A stretch of 64,000 bases of DNA from Haloimpatiens sp042688525 (GCF_042688525.2 NZ_JBHWAB010000001.1:930001-994000), one strand, 5' to 3'; positions 8,588-18,985 are shown, counted from the first letter of the stretch. Made by a program: numbers and translations. The notes: generated by a model from the sequence alone, not told the origin.

Positions 8588-10498
8588 TTAAATAAATGAT
8601 TTATAACTTGCGTCTGATGGCATTCGCCAGTCTCCTCTTGGTGAAAGACTTATTGTTCCAACTTTAGGACCGTCAGGAAGAGCTGAACGTTTAAACTGTT
8701 GAGTAAAAAATCTCTTCATGAATTTATCTAACCATTTGCTTATAGTATCTTTATCATAAATATCTTCAAAAGCCATTTCAGCTAAGAATAATATTTTTTC
8801 TTTAGATGCTCCTTGTTTTATGAAATAATATAGGAAAAAGTCATGAAGTTCATAAGGGCCAACTATGTCTTCAGTTTTTTGAGAAATATTTCCATCCTTA
8901 TCTTTTGGAAGAAGTTCTGGACTAACAGGAGTTTCTAATATATCTATTAGAATATGAGAGACTTTTTCTGAAACTTCTTTCTGTGCTACATAATTTACTA
9001 AATATCTAACTAAAGTTTTAGGAACTGAGCAATTTACAGAATACATTGACATGTGATCCCCATTATATGTACACCAACCTAAGGCTAGCTCAGATAAATC
9101 TCCTGTACCAATTAAAAGACCGCCTTCTTTGTTTGCTATATCCATGAGAATTTGAGTTCTTTCTCGTGCTTGAACATTTTCATAAGTTACATCATGTTTT
9201 TCTACAGGGTGGTTTATATCTTTAAAATGTTGTAGACACGCATCTACTATATTTATTTCTCTAAGTTCTGTATCTAAATTTTTACAAAGATCAACTGCAT
9301 TATTATAGGTTCTATCTGTAGTGCCAAAACCAGGCATTGTTACAGTTATTATATTTTTTCTAGGAATTTTTAGCATGTCAAATGTTTTAACAGTAACTAA
9401 TAATGCTAAAGTTGAATCAAGGCCACCAGATATACCTACGACAGCTTTATTAATATTAGTATGAGTTAGACGTTTAGCTAAAGCAGAAGTTTGTATGTTG
9501 AAAATTTCTTTGCATCTTTCATCTCTTTCTTTTTCATTGGAAGGAACAAAAGGATGTTTATCTAGGTATCTATCAAAATTTTTCAAGTTATAGCTTGAAA
9601 ATTCAAATTCAATTGTTTTTGCTTCATATGGACATAATTTTATACTATCTCTGAAGCTCACATTTTTCAATCTTTCAGCATTCAATTTAGCTACATCTAC
9701 AATTGTTGTAATAACTTGATTTTCTCTTTGAAACCTACTATTTTCTTTTAAAATTCCACCATTTTCACTTATTAAAAGATGTCCACTAAAGACCAAATCT
9801 GTAGATGATTCAAAAACACCAGAAGAAGCATAGGCATAGGCACACATACATCGAGCACTTTGATTTTTTATTAAGTCTCGTCTATAATCTGATTTGCTTA
9901 CTAATTCATTGGAAGCAGATAAATTTCCAAGTATATTAGCACCAAGTAGACTTAAATAACTACTAGGAGGTATAGTAACCCATAAATCTTCACATACCTC
10001 AATACCAAATTTTAATTTTCCACAGGAGAAAATTAAATTAGTTCCAAAAGGTATATTTTTTTCAAAAGATAAATCTACAGTTTTATTTACTAGTCCAACT
10101 CCTTCTGTAAACCATCTTTTTTCATAGAATTCAGTATAATTAGGTAAATAACTTTTTGGAACTATACCAAGTATTTGTCCTTTGAATATAATGTAAGCAC
10201 AATTATATAAACAATAGTTGTGATACATAGGTGCACCTACAGCTATTAAAATATCTTTATCTTGTGAAAAATCACATAAACTTTTTAGTGAAATTTCACA
10301 TTTTTGTAAAAGTCTATTTTGATTAAATAAATCTCCGCATGTGTATGATGTTATACAAAGTTCTGGAAGAACTATAAATTTGGAATTAGATTCAACAGCC
10401 ATATCGATGCATTTTTTTATATTCTTTATATTAAAATCAATATCTGCTACTTTTGTTATGGGGCAAGCAGTAGAGATTCTTACAAAACCATTATCCAT
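8588..10498 (-). CDS. nadE: Glutamine-dependent NAD+ synthetase
   Basis: A 636-aa two-domain enzyme that amidates nicotinic acid adenine dinucleotide to NAD+ with ATP, using ammonia from glutamine. The N-terminal nitrilase-type glutaminase shows a complete Glu-Lys-Cys set: Glu in VLPELCITSYT near residue 46, Lys in VPKSYLPNYTEFYEKRWF, and Cys in GIEVCEDLWV. The C-terminal synthetase has the PP-loop GISGGLDSTLALLV near residue 355 and GTGDLSELALGWCTYNGDH. Length fits the long bacterial form with fused glutaminase. Start ATG has GGAG upstream. It appears monocistronic, facing a bidirectional terminator. Its substrate NaAD is also the substrate of LarB, encoded 20 kb away. Confidence 0.96.
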   Translation of the reverse strand: MDNGFVRISTACPITKVADIDFNIKNIKKCIDMAVESNSKFIVLPELCITSYTCGDLFNQNRLLQKCEISLKSLCDFSQDKDILIAVGAPMYHNYCLYNCAYIIFKGQILGIVPKSYLPNYTEFYEKRWFTEGVGLVNKTVDLSFEKNIPFGTNLIFSCGKLKFGIEVCEDLWVTIPPSSYLSLLGANILGNLSASNELVSKSDYRRDLIKNQSARCMCAYAYASSGVFESSTDLVFSGHLLISENGGILKENSRFQRENQVITTIVDVAKLNAERLKNVSFRDSIKLCPYEAKTIEFEFSSYNLKNFDRYLDKHPFVPSNEKERDERCKEIFNIQTSALAKRLTHTNINKAVVGISGGLDSTLALLVTVKTFDMLKIPRKNIITVTMPGFGTTDRTYNNAVDLCKNLDTELREINIVDACLQHFKDINHPVEKHDVTYENVQARERTQILMDIANKEGGLLIGTGDLSELALGWCTYNGDHMSMYSVNCSVPKTLVRYLVNYVAQKEVSEKVSHILIDILETPVSPELLPKDKDGNISQKTEDIVGPYELHDFFLYYFIKQGASKEKILFLAEMAFEDIYDKDTISKWLDKFMKRFFTQQFKRSALPDGPKVGTISLSPRGDWRMPSDASYKSFI

Positions 10499-10844
10499 GA
10501 TTTTATCACTCCATTCCTTTTTTAATTCTTTATAATTATAACATTCAAATTACTTAAATAAAATATTTCTAAATAGATATAGGTATATTTTTTAGAAAAA
10601 CGTAGAAAATATATATAACCCTATAAAAAAATGAGAAATACACTAAAAAGAGTTATAAAATAACCTATTTTAGCATAAAATCAAACTTTTAATATTTAAA
10701 AAAATAACGTATAATATAAACATAACATAACTTAAATGTAATAGCTTAATATTAAATAAAAGTTTTAAGTACATTTAATGTCAATGTACATCTAATTATT
10801 ATATAATAAAAATATGAAAAAGAATAAGAAGGGAGGTATTTAAT
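10499..10844. other. Divergent intergenic region, nadE / nfeD
   Basis: About 346 bp of AT-rich sequence between divergent genes. It should carry promoters for both; none is distinctive enough to call. No repeat, RNA motif or open frame seen. Confidence 0.5.
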
Positions 10845-11276
10845 ATGGATTCGTTTTATTTAATAATCTGGCTCATAATTGCAGTTGGGGCATTAATTAT
10901 TGATATAACTACAAGTAGTTTTTTGTTTGTATGGTTTACAGTAGGAGGAATAGCAGCAATAATATCATTAATATTAGGATATCCTTTTCCTATACAACTA
11001 ATAATATTTATAGTTATTAGTATAATATTTATGGCAATTGGATATCCAATTATAAAGAAAAATATGAAAAAAACTGTACCTAAGATTAAGACTATGGAAG
11101 AAAGTTATATAGGTAAAGAATTTGTATCTGATAGAGAACTAAGTGAGAAGGGTACTATAAAAATTAGTGGAATTTATTGGACAGTTAAAAACGAAGGAGA
11201 ATATGTGAAGAAAGGAGATAAAATAAAAATTATAGGTATAGAAGGAAATAAATTAGTTATAAAGAAAATTAAATAG
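10845..11276 (+). CDS. NfeD-like membrane protein (short form)
   Basis: A 143-aa protein with two or three N-terminal membrane helices (residues about 5-75) and a soluble C-terminal OB-like domain with TMEESYIGKEF...GTIKISGIYWTV and KIIGIEGNKLVIKKI. This is the short NfeD form that lacks the ClpP-like protease domain. NfeD proteins are nearly always encoded beside an SPFH/stomatin gene, as here, and act with it in membrane microdomains. GGGAGG lies eight bases upstream of the ATG. The SPFH gene follows after 50 bp on the same strand, so the two form an operon. Confidence 0.88.
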   Translation: MDSFYLIIWLIIAVGALIIDITTSSFLFVWFTVGGIAAIISLILGYPFPIQLIIFIVISIIFMAIGYPIIKKNMKKTVPKIKTMEESYIGKEFVSDRELSEKGTIKISGIYWTVKNEGEYVKKGDKIKIIGIEGNKLVIKKIK

Positions 11277-11326
11277 TATATATAAAAAAATTATAAATAT
11301 AAAATTATAAACGAGGAGTGGGTAAA

Positions 11327-12262
11327 ATGATTGGCAAAATATTAATTATATTTTTGTTAGCAGTAGTTATTGTGATGATTTTATCATCAATCAAAGTTGT
11401 TAATACTGGTTATGTATATGTAATTGAAAGATTTGGACAATTCCATAGAATATTACAACCAGGTTGGCATCTTACTATACCATTTGCAGACTATGTAAGA
11501 AGAAAAGTTTCAACAAAACAACAAATTCTAGACATTCAACCTCAAACAGTTATTACTCAGGATAATGTTAATATATCTATAGATAATGTTATTTTCTATA
11601 AGATTTTGAATCCAAAAGATGCAGTTTATAACATTGAAGATTTTAAATCAGGTATTGTTTATTCAACTATTACTAATATGAGAAATATAGTTGGAGATAT
11701 GTCATTAGATGAAGTTTTATCAGGAAGAGATAAGATTAATAATAAACTTTTAAACATAGTTGATGAAATAACTGATGCATACGGTATTAAACTTCTTTCT
11801 GTAGAAATTAAAAATATTCTTCCACCAGCTGAAATACAACAAGCAATGGAAAAGCAAATGAAAGCAGAAAGAGATAAGAGAGCTGTTATTCTTCAAGCAG
11901 AAGGAGAAAAACAAAGTAAGATAGCAAGGGCAGAAGGAGAAAAACAAGCTATGATACTTTCAGCAGAAGCAGAAAAAGAAGCAAACATAAGACATGCAGA
12001 AGGTCTTAAACAATCTCAACTTCTTGAAGCACAAGGTAAAGCGGATGCTATAAAAGCTATAGCAGATGCAGAGTCTGAAGCTGTAAGAAGAGTTAATGCA
12101 GCTATAATTGAATCAGGAACAGATGAAAGGGTAATTGCACTTAAACAGGTTGAAGCACTTAAGGAAATGGCTAATAATCCAGCTAATAAGCTTATACTTC
12201 CAAATGAAACATTGTCAAGTCTAGGAAGTATAGCAGCCATAGCAGAAACCCTTAAAAAATAG
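11327..12262 (+). CDS. SPFH/Band 7 (stomatin-like) protein
   Basis: A 311-aa membrane-anchored scaffold protein. One N-terminal transmembrane segment (ILIIFLLAVVIVMIL) is followed by the SPFH domain (GYVYVIERFGQFHRILQPGW, STKQQILDIQPQTVITQDNV). Then comes a long alanine/glutamate coiled coil built on AEGEKQ and AEAEKEA units at about residues 185-260, and a C-terminal PNETLSSLGSIAAIAETLKK. This is the QmcA/stomatin order. Its partner is the NfeD gene just upstream. A GTG at 11318 is in frame but lies inside the ribosome binding site (GAGGAG); ATG at 11327 is chosen. Confidence 0.93.
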   Translation: MIGKILIIFLLAVVIVMILSSIKVVNTGYVYVIERFGQFHRILQPGWHLTIPFADYVRRKVSTKQQILDIQPQTVITQDNVNISIDNVIFYKILNPKDAVYNIEDFKSGIVYSTITNMRNIVGDMSLDEVLSGRDKINNKLLNIVDEITDAYGIKLLSVEIKNILPPAEIQQAMEKQMKAERDKRAVILQAEGEKQSKIARAEGEKQAMILSAEAEKEANIRHAEGLKQSQLLEAQGKADAIKAIADAESEAVRRVNAAIIESGTDERVIALKQVEALKEMANNPANKLILPNETLSSLGSIAAIAETLKK

Positions 12263-12331
12263 CACGAGCAATACAAGCCAGAAAATAAAAAGAGGTATAA
12301 GAACAGGAATCCTTCACTAAAAAATAATTAA

Positions 12332-12418
12332 CTCAACTTTTGCAGATGAAATGCAGTCGCTGCGGAAAATGATATATTACTCTGAAACATTTCACTTCAG
12401 TAACAAGTTCTAAGTCTT
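12332..12418 (+). repeat. Family A element, left-arm fragment (copy 2)
   Basis: ctcaacttttgcagatg, gtcgctgcggaaaatgatat and cacttcagtaacaagttctaag match the left arm and the start of core 1, then the similarity stops where a family C element begins. It is probably truncated by insertion or recombination with that element. Confidence 0.75.
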
Positions 12419-12427
12419 TAGAGAAAG

Positions 12428-12592
12428 CAAAAAGTACAAAATTTAAAGTATAAATAAGGATGTTTTTCTTTCAGAAAAACTTTTATTAATATGAATTTAA
12501 GCAAAGTTTAAATTATATTAATTGATTTTCAAAAGTTTACTTTTAAAAATCTTCCTTATTTATACTTTCTTCTTTGTACTTTATACTTTTTC
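12428..12592 (+). repeat. Family C palindromic repeat between convergent genes
   Basis: Ends aaaaagtacaaaatttaaag and ctttgtactttatacttttt are inverted. Inside are two hairpin arms, gatgtttttctttcagaaaaac and gattttcaaaag...tttaaaaatc. The right end is 20 bp from the stop codon of the minus-strand YhgE gene. T-runs at both ends would suit termination in both directions. Confidence 0.8.
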
Positions 12593-12611
12593 ACAATATT
12601 TGATATTTCAA

Positions 12612-15467
12612 TTATTCAGTAACTCCGGAGTCTTTAAGCTTATGAGACAATTTTTCCAAATATTTATGAGTTGTATTTACAAGCAAAATTCCGGCTGCTA
12701 AAGATACAATTATATAAAGAGATAATATATGAACATCTTTTTTTAGTGCAGAGAAAAGCACACCTGAGATAGCTTCTCTCATACCTCCAATACCATAAGT
12801 GAAAGGAAGCCATGCGTATAACTTTTGAAAAAGTTTAGGAGTCATTTGTATTGGAAAGGTTCCTCCAGAACCAGCAACTTGTAGTACTAGAAGTATAACT
12901 CCTGTTGCTTTTCCAACATTCCCAAATAAATAAACTAAAGTATATACTATAGAGCAGAATATTAAACTTAAGAACATGCTTAGCTCTACAAACAAAACGG
13001 GATCAGAAGCAGTAACTTTCAATATAAATATATCACCTAAAGATACTATTAAGGCTTGAATAACTGATAATGAACTAAATAAAAGAAATTTTCCTAAATA
13101 AGCTTCTATATGAGTAGGTTCAAAATCTATATTCTTGGTCTCAGTTGTTAATAAGGAAGCTAAAATTAAAACTCCAACCCAAAGTGCTAATGTCGTGTAA
13201 AAAGGAGTCATAGCACATCCATAATTTTTTGTATGATATAGAGCATGGGTATTTAAATCAACTGGGGATGCCATAAAGTTGGCAATAATATTTTTATTGT
13301 TTTGAACCTTGTCTAGAAATTTATCAAAATTAGTTTTTTCAATAAAATTAGTTAATTTTTTATTTATAAGAATTAAATCACTTTGTATTTTAGGCAAATC
13401 TTTGCTAAATTTGATCATATCATCAGCTGTAACTTGTCCATTATTAGATAGTTTATTTAAAAAATCTTTTACAGGTTTAGATTTCTGATTAACACTTACA
13501 AGTAATGTATTAATATCAGATGAAAAATTAGAGATACCAGATAAATATCTTTTAATTGTAGATGTCAAATCTGTATTAATTTTTATAACTAAATTATCAA
13601 TATTACTAATCATATTTGTGTTTAAATTATGAATAGTGTTTAAAGATTTTTCAACATTATCAGTATTTTTGAGATCCTGTGATAAATTTTTTAATAAATT
13701 AGATATATCATCTAATCTAGATAGCGAAAGATCTGAAACCTCTTTAATATGAGGTGTTAAATAGTTATGTTCATTTTTCACTAACTTATAAATTTTGTTT
13801 AGATTAGTTCTAATTGTTGATATATCCTTTTCTGAATATTTTGAGTAATATTTAACATCAGTTACAAATTTGGTAACTTCTTTATCAATTGTATTAGTTT
13901 GAGTGTCCATAGAATTAACTAATGATAGTATTGAATCAGCTTGATTAAGAGAATTTTTTAATGTAGTTTCCAAACTACTACATGTTTTTTCTTCAACATC
14001 TAATACTTTTTTGTTCGATTTTAAATTTTTAAGTGAAGTACTAAAATTTGTATTAGCTTTTAAATTTTCAATATTTTTTTCTATTGAATTTAAAGTTTTC
14101 AAAAGCAATGGTGAATTATTTATACCACTGTTTTTTAATTCACGAATGTCTGTAAGAACATTTCCACAAAGTATATTTGCTTTTTCCGTAAGTGAAGTTT
14201 TGCCATCAAGCTCTTTAAGTAAAGAAGAAAGATCATTATTTAAGTTACTTATGTAAGTACGTCTTGTAGTAACAGTTGGAAGAGTATTTTGTAAGATACT
14301 CTTTAAAGTTAAAACATTAGACCTAATTTTAGAATCTAATTCACGTATCGATTTTGTAATATTATGTATAGAATCGTCATTTAAATCAGCAGAATTTATT
14401 CTTCTCAATAATTGTTGAAGTTCAGATAATTGGCTATCTATTGTTACATATAAACTCTGTATTTGTGGTGATACATCCTTATCAAAATTTCTAAGACTAT
14501 TTTGAATAGAACGAGTTTCGCTAATTAGCTTTTCTAAATTAATTGAACTTTCACTAAGTTCGTCTGTAAAATTAGGTTTTTCTAATATGATTTTTTCTTT
14601 TAGCTTTACAGTGTTGTTATCTAAATCTTGAATAGTGATTTTTGTTAGATTTAGTGTTTCAACAATATCACCAGAAAGATCATCAGTTTTACTGTTAATG
14701 GTATCAATATCTTTTTTTAAATCTCCAGTAAACGAAATTAAATCTTTTGAAACAGTAGTAATTAAATCTATGTCTTTAGAAGAAAGTGAAATAATGTCTG
14801 AACCTTGTTTAACTGAAACAGAATTATTTTTTAATCGTTCAATTACAATGGGTACTTTTTTGATTAAAGAATCTAAAGTTTCTTTTTGCATACTTAATAG
14901 TGGTTTAACATCCGTCACTTCTATTCCTGCATTTCGCATTGTTGAAATAACTTGCTCAGTAACACTTTCAACAAAAGATGTACCAATATTAGCTTGAATA
15001 GTTGATGCACCTTTATCAGTGATTTTAGGTGAAATAGCGTTTATTTTTTCATTAACGTAATACTCTAAAGTGGGTTTTACAGGATTATTACTTAAAATTG
15101 TACTGATTTTTTCTGAAAAGTCTTTTGGAATTATAATACTTGCATAGACTTCTCCTTTATTAGCAAGACTTATTGCTTTATCAGGATTTTCTACAAACAT
15201 CCAACCTAAAGCTTTATTTTTTTTCAAGGTTTTTTGAACTTCCTTACCAATGTTAACATCCACATCTCTTATTTTTGCTCCTGAATCTTCATTACAAACA
15301 GCAATTTTAATACCATTAGTGTTATCATATGGGTTCCAAGATGCGTATATATTAAACCATGCGTAAAGAGAGGGTAGAACTAATAGTCCAGATACAATAA
15401 TTAACGCTATTTTGTTCTTCAGTATATTTTTTATATCACTAGTAAATATTTTTAAGATATTTTTCAC
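12612..15467 (-). CDS. YhgE/Pip-domain membrane protein
   Basis: About 951 aa. One N-terminal membrane helix (NKIALIIVSGLLVLPSLYAWF) is followed by the Pip motif NPYDNTNGIKIAVCNEDSGA. A very long polar central region of some 650 residues is rich in Leu/Ile/Ser/Asn heptads and reads as extracellular helical coil. At least five C-terminal membrane helices follow, including ALWVGVLILASLLTT and LLVLQVAGSGGTFPIQM, an ABC-2-type permease core. Family members include Lactococcus Pip (phage infection protein) and Bacillus YhgE; cargo is unknown, though several work with WXG100/LXG export. The frame is open to 15545, but GGGAGG abuts the ATG at 15473, so GTG at 15467 is the best-spaced start. Confidence 0.87.
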   Translation of the reverse strand: MKNILKIFTSDIKNILKNKIALIIVSGLLVLPSLYAWFNIYASWNPYDNTNGIKIAVCNEDSGAKIRDVDVNIGKEVQKTLKKNKALGWMFVENPDKAISLANKGEVYASIIIPKDFSEKISTILSNNPVKPTLEYYVNEKINAISPKITDKGASTIQANIGTSFVESVTEQVISTMRNAGIEVTDVKPLLSMQKETLDSLIKKVPIVIERLKNNSVSVKQGSDIISLSSKDIDLITTVSKDLISFTGDLKKDIDTINSKTDDLSGDIVETLNLTKITIQDLDNNTVKLKEKIILEKPNFTDELSESSINLEKLISETRSIQNSLRNFDKDVSPQIQSLYVTIDSQLSELQQLLRRINSADLNDDSIHNITKSIRELDSKIRSNVLTLKSILQNTLPTVTTRRTYISNLNNDLSSLLKELDGKTSLTEKANILCGNVLTDIRELKNSGINNSPLLLKTLNSIEKNIENLKANTNFSTSLKNLKSNKKVLDVEEKTCSSLETTLKNSLNQADSILSLVNSMDTQTNTIDKEVTKFVTDVKYYSKYSEKDISTIRTNLNKIYKLVKNEHNYLTPHIKEVSDLSLSRLDDISNLLKNLSQDLKNTDNVEKSLNTIHNLNTNMISNIDNLVIKINTDLTSTIKRYLSGISNFSSDINTLLVSVNQKSKPVKDFLNKLSNNGQVTADDMIKFSKDLPKIQSDLILINKKLTNFIEKTNFDKFLDKVQNNKNIIANFMASPVDLNTHALYHTKNYGCAMTPFYTTLALWVGVLILASLLTTETKNIDFEPTHIEAYLGKFLLFSSLSVIQALIVSLGDIFILKVTASDPVLFVELSMFLSLIFCSIVYTLVYLFGNVGKATGVILLVLQVAGSGGTFPIQMTPKLFQKLYAWLPFTYGIGGMREAISGVLFSALKKDVHILSLYIIVSLAAGILLVNTTHKYLEKLSHKLKDSGVTE

Positions 15468-15647
15468 AAGCATCCTCCCTTCTGTATAAATGTAAATATT
15501 ATATAATTTATACAAGTTTAAATTATATAATTTGATACTAAACATGTCAAATTTTGTAGAAGGTTAGAAAAGGCAATAGTCGGTTATATAACAAAAATAG
15601 ATTTAATTATCGACATATTAATTGACTATTAGTCAATTTTTTATTTT

Positions 15648-16993
15648 TTATTTTAAGCTTTTTAAATTTACATATAAGAAAAAGCCTGTTAGTATAAAAG
15701 CTATGATATCTGCACATGGTTGAGAAAACCAAAGTCCATCCAATTTAAGGAAAATAGGGAGTATTAGTATAAGAGGTATTAAAACAACAACTTGTCTTAA
15801 TAAACTTAAAAACATAGCAATTTTAGCTTTGCCAATAGCTTGAAAATAATTTGATGCAACTATTTGGAAGCCTATTATAGGTAAAAACATCAAATCTATT
15901 TTTAAACCTCGTGCTCCAATATTAATTAAATCTAAATCGTCTTTAACAAATAAACCAATTAAAGTTTTTGGAAATAGTTGAACACATAAAAAACCTAATA
16001 TAGCAAGACTGGTAGCAGAAAATATTGCTAATTTAAGAGCTTTTTTAACTCTACCATAAGATTTTGCACCATAATTGTAACCTATTATTGGTTGTACACC
16101 TTGGTTTATACCAAACATAGGCATAAAAATAAGCATAGCTATACTGTTGATTATTCCCATTGCAGCAACGGCTAAGTCTCCTCCATAGGTATATAAACCT
16201 TTATTATATAACATTACAACTGCACTAGCTGCAACTTGCATAGCAAAAGGGGACATACCTATAGCGAAAATTTGTTTTATAATGTTAAATTTAAGTTTTA
16301 AATTTTCTATTTTGATTTTAAGAACACTTTTACTTTTTTTATTTACAAAATAGTTCATTACCCATATAGTGTTAAATGTTTGAGATATTACAGTAGCAAT
16401 AGCAGCTCCTTGAATACCTAATTTAAACACAAAAATAAAAATTGGATCTAGGATTATGTTTACTATAGCTCCCAAAAGCATTGTTAACATAGCCATTTTA
16501 GGATTACCTTCAGAACGTATACTGTTATTTATTCCAAAACCAATATTTTGAAGAGGTGCACCTAATAAAATTATTGAAATATATGTTTTAGCATAAGGTA
16601 AACCTTCTGGACTAGCACCAAGCGTTATAAGAATTTGATTTAAAAATAGTATTCCCAAAATACCTACTAAACTAGAAATTATTACATCTAAAGTAAATGA
16701 GTTTCCTAAAATTATTTCTGCCTCATCTTTTTTTGTTCACCTAGTTTTAAGGATATTAATGCAGAAGAACCTATTCCAACAAGCATACCAAATGCCATTA
16801 TTATGGTTGAAATTGGTAATGTGGTTGCTAAGCCTGAAAGTGCATATTTACCTACTTTAGGGATATGTCCTATATAAATTCTATCTACAATATTATATAA
16901 AGCATTTACAAGCATTCCTATAATAGCAGGTATTGAAAATTTCCAAAGTAATTTTCCTATTTTTTCACTACCTAATTTTTCAGATCTATCCAT
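15648..16993 (-). pseudogene. MATE-family efflux transporter, split by a 1-nt frameshift
   Basis: Two overlapping-family fragments make up one transporter. Residues 1-93 (16993-16712) hold MATE helix 1-2 sequence (LLWKFSIPAIIGMLVNALYN, VDRIYIGH). They end LGEQKKMRQK-stop after a run of seven A on the coding strand (16728-16734). Adding one A joins LGEQKKDEAEIILGNSFTLD in frame to the rest (to 15648), giving a normal 448-aa protein. The ribosome binding site AGGAGG upstream of 16993 is intact and the 3' part shows no other lesion. Either the gene is newly inactivated, the tract is phase-variable or slippery, or it is a sequencing error. If functional it would be a multidrug/cation antiporter. 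Confidence 0.88.
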
Positions 16994-17143
16994 AAATTCA
17001 ACCTCCTTATTTGTTTATATATGTAAAAAGAAAAAAATAATAACATAGATGAACTATATCATATTTTTTTATAGAAAGTAAAGTATAATAAAAGAAATAT
17101 AATGAATTTACAGAATCTCGTAAATATATATTTAAATTTAGAC

Positions 17144-17172
17144 TTTAGAAAATAAAAAAAATGTGGTAGAAT
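17144..17172 (+). promoter_or_regulatory. Putative promoter of the SAM-riboswitch transcript
   Basis: TTTAGA (17144-17149), 17 bp, TAGAAT (17167-17172). It is placed about 30 bp before the riboswitch, where a promoter is expected; the -35 match is only moderate. Confidence 0.5.
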
Positions 17173-17201
17173 GAAAATTAATGTTAAAAGTGAATATGAT
17201 T

Positions 17202-17304
17202 TCTTATCAAGAGCGGCTAAGGGACAGGCCCTATGAAGCCCGGCAACCTAGAGATATTTCTGTGGTGCTAATTCCTGCAAGTAAATTTACTTGATAGATA
17301 AGAG
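17202..17304 (+). promoter_or_regulatory. SAM-I (S-box) riboswitch
   Basis: All the conserved S-box segments are present in order: cttatcaagagcggctaagg, gacaggccctatgaagcc, cggcaacc, ggtgctaattcctgc, and a closing gatagataagagg that pairs with cttatc to form P1. It precedes a terminator hairpin and a MetT-like carrier gene. Binding of S-adenosylmethionine should stabilise P1 and allow termination, so the carrier is expressed when SAM is low. Confidence 0.96.
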
Positions 17305-17313
17305 GTAAAGTAT

Positions 17314-17346
17314 AAACTTCTTGTTTGTCTACAAGAAGTTTTTTTG
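17314..17346 (+). terminator. Attenuator terminator of the SAM riboswitch
   Basis: aaacttcttgt pairs with acaagaagttt and is followed by a run of seven T. It lies 10 nt after the aptamer and 26 nt before the next gene start. Confidence 0.92.
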
Positions 17347-17372
17347 TTTTTAAATAAAAAGGAGGCTAACAA

Positions 17373-18656
17373 ATGAAAAGAAATACAGAAAATAAGGGGA
17401 ATTTGTGGGCGCTTTTGCCTTTATTTGTTTTTTTACTTATGTATTTAGTTACTTCAATTAGTATTGGTGATTTTTATAAGATGCCGATAACTGTAGCGTT
17501 TCTTACAGCGGCTTTAACAGCACTTATCATTAATAATAAGAAAAGTATAAATGAAAAGGTAGAAGTATTTTGTAAGGGTGCAGGAAATTCAAATATAATT
17601 TTAATGTGTTTAATATTTATTTTGGCAGGTGCTTTTGCTCAAGTTGCCAAAGATATGGGAGCAGTAGACTCTACTGTAAATTTAGGGCTTTCTATTCTTC
17701 CGGGTAATATTCTAATAGGAGGAGTTTTTATTATTGGATGTTTTATTTCATTATCTATAGGAACATCTATGGGTACTATAGTAGCTATAACTCCTATGGC
17801 TATTGGAATTGCACAGAAAACAGGTATACCAGTAGGACTAGCATTAGGAGCTGTTATAAGTGGCTCTATGTTTGGTGATAATTTATCTATGATTTCTGAT
17901 ACTACAATAGCGGCTACCAGAACTCAAGGTTGTGAGATGAGAGATAAATTCAGGACAAATATATATATTGCTCTTCCTGTTGCTGTTGTTACTTTAATAA
18001 TTTTTATATTTATTAATAAATCAGGAAGTGTTACATTAAGTCAAAATTATTCCTATAGTATTATAAAAGTTATTCCGTATTTAGCTGTATTAATAGCAGC
18101 GCTTATAGGTATAAATGTGATAAAAATTTTAGTAGGAGGAATTATTTTTACAGGGGTTATAGGTATATTGACTAAAAGTTTTGACATATGGGGATTTGTA
18201 AATTCTATTGGTAAAGGAATATCAGGCATGTCTGAACTTATAATAATTTCTATTTTAATTGGTGGAATGGTAGAACTTATAAAGTACAATGGAGGAATTG
18301 ATTTTATATTAGGATTTATTAAAAGTAGAATTAATAGTAAAAGAGGTGCTAAATTTGGAATAGCATTATTGGTATCAATAGTGAATTTATGTACTGCCAA
18401 TAATACTATAGCAATTGTTATGGCAGGTCCTATTGCTAAGGAAATAAGTGATGAATATAATTTGGAGCCGAGGAAAGTTGCAAGTCTTATGGATATTTTT
18501 TCTTGTTTTTGCCAAGGGATTATACCTTACGGAGCACAAATTCTTGCAGCAGCAGGTCTTGCAGCAGTTTCACCATTTTTGATAATTAAGTTCTTGTTCT
18601 ATCCTTACTTATTGGGAATCACAGCTATTATAGCAATAATTTTTTCAAAACTATAA
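17373..18656 (+). CDS. NhaC-type carrier, probable methionine transporter (MetT-like)
   Basis: A 427-aa membrane protein with about 11-12 helices of the NhaC antiporter superfamily. It includes ISLSIGTSMGTIVAITPMAI, GSMFGDNLSMISDTTIAATR and a C-terminal FCQGIIPYGAQILAA, all conserved in that family. NhaC-like proteins are usually annotated as Na+/H+ antiporters, but a branch under S-box control is predicted to move methionine (MetT). The riboswitch here strongly favours that reading. AGGAGG lies ten bases before the ATG. No further genes follow in the transcript; an inverted family A repeat starts 9 bp after the stop. Confidence 0.88.
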   Translation: MKRNTENKGNLWALLPLFVFLLMYLVTSISIGDFYKMPITVAFLTAALTALIINNKKSINEKVEVFCKGAGNSNIILMCLIFILAGAFAQVAKDMGAVDSTVNLGLSILPGNILIGGVFIIGCFISLSIGTSMGTIVAITPMAIGIAQKTGIPVGLALGAVISGSMFGDNLSMISDTTIAATRTQGCEMRDKFRTNIYIALPVAVVTLIIFIFINKSGSVTLSQNYSYSIIKVIPYLAVLIAALIGINVIKILVGGIIFTGVIGILTKSFDIWGFVNSIGKGISGMSELIIISILIGGMVELIKYNGGIDFILGFIKSRINSKRGAKFGIALLVSIVNLCTANNTIAIVMAGPIAKEISDEYNLEPRKVASLMDIFSCFCQGIIPYGAQILAAAGLAAVSPFLIIKFLFYPYLLGITAIIAIIFSKL

Positions 18657-18664
18657 GTTAAAGA

Positions 18665-18985
18665 TTCAACTTTTGCAGAGGAAAGATTACAGTTGATAGT
18701 TGACAGTAAAAAATACTGCTTAGCCAAGGAAAATGATATATGCGTAAGAAACATTTAATATCAGTTAAGAATTAATAATTAAAAATTAATAATTAAGGTT
18801 GATTTTTGCTTTAGCAAAAATTTTAAATTATATATTAGTTATTTTGCCCTAAGGCAAAATTTCCTTAATTATTAACTATTCATTATTAACTATTAATTAT
18901 CTTTAAGGTAAAAGGTTTCTAAGCAATATATCATTTCCCTCAGCGGCTATTTTTCATCTGTAAAAGGTGTTCTTAACTGTCAACT
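18665..18985 (-). repeat. Family A element, copy 3, inverted, core type 2
   Basis: Reversed relative to most copies: the left end (ttcaacttttgcag...tactgcttagcc) matches the reverse complement of the usual right arm, and the right end (ccctcagcggctatttttca) that of the usual left arm. The core carries the ttttgctttagcaaaa and ttttgccctaaggcaaaa hairpins of copy 1. An extra stretch (cagttgatagttgacag) is inserted in one arm. It fills the gap between two convergent genes. Confidence 0.8.

Noticed and set aside
15648..16993. Two separate MATE-related genes
   Set aside because: The 5' fragment has the only ribosome binding site, the 3' fragment starts mid-helix, and one added base joins them into a full-length transporter.
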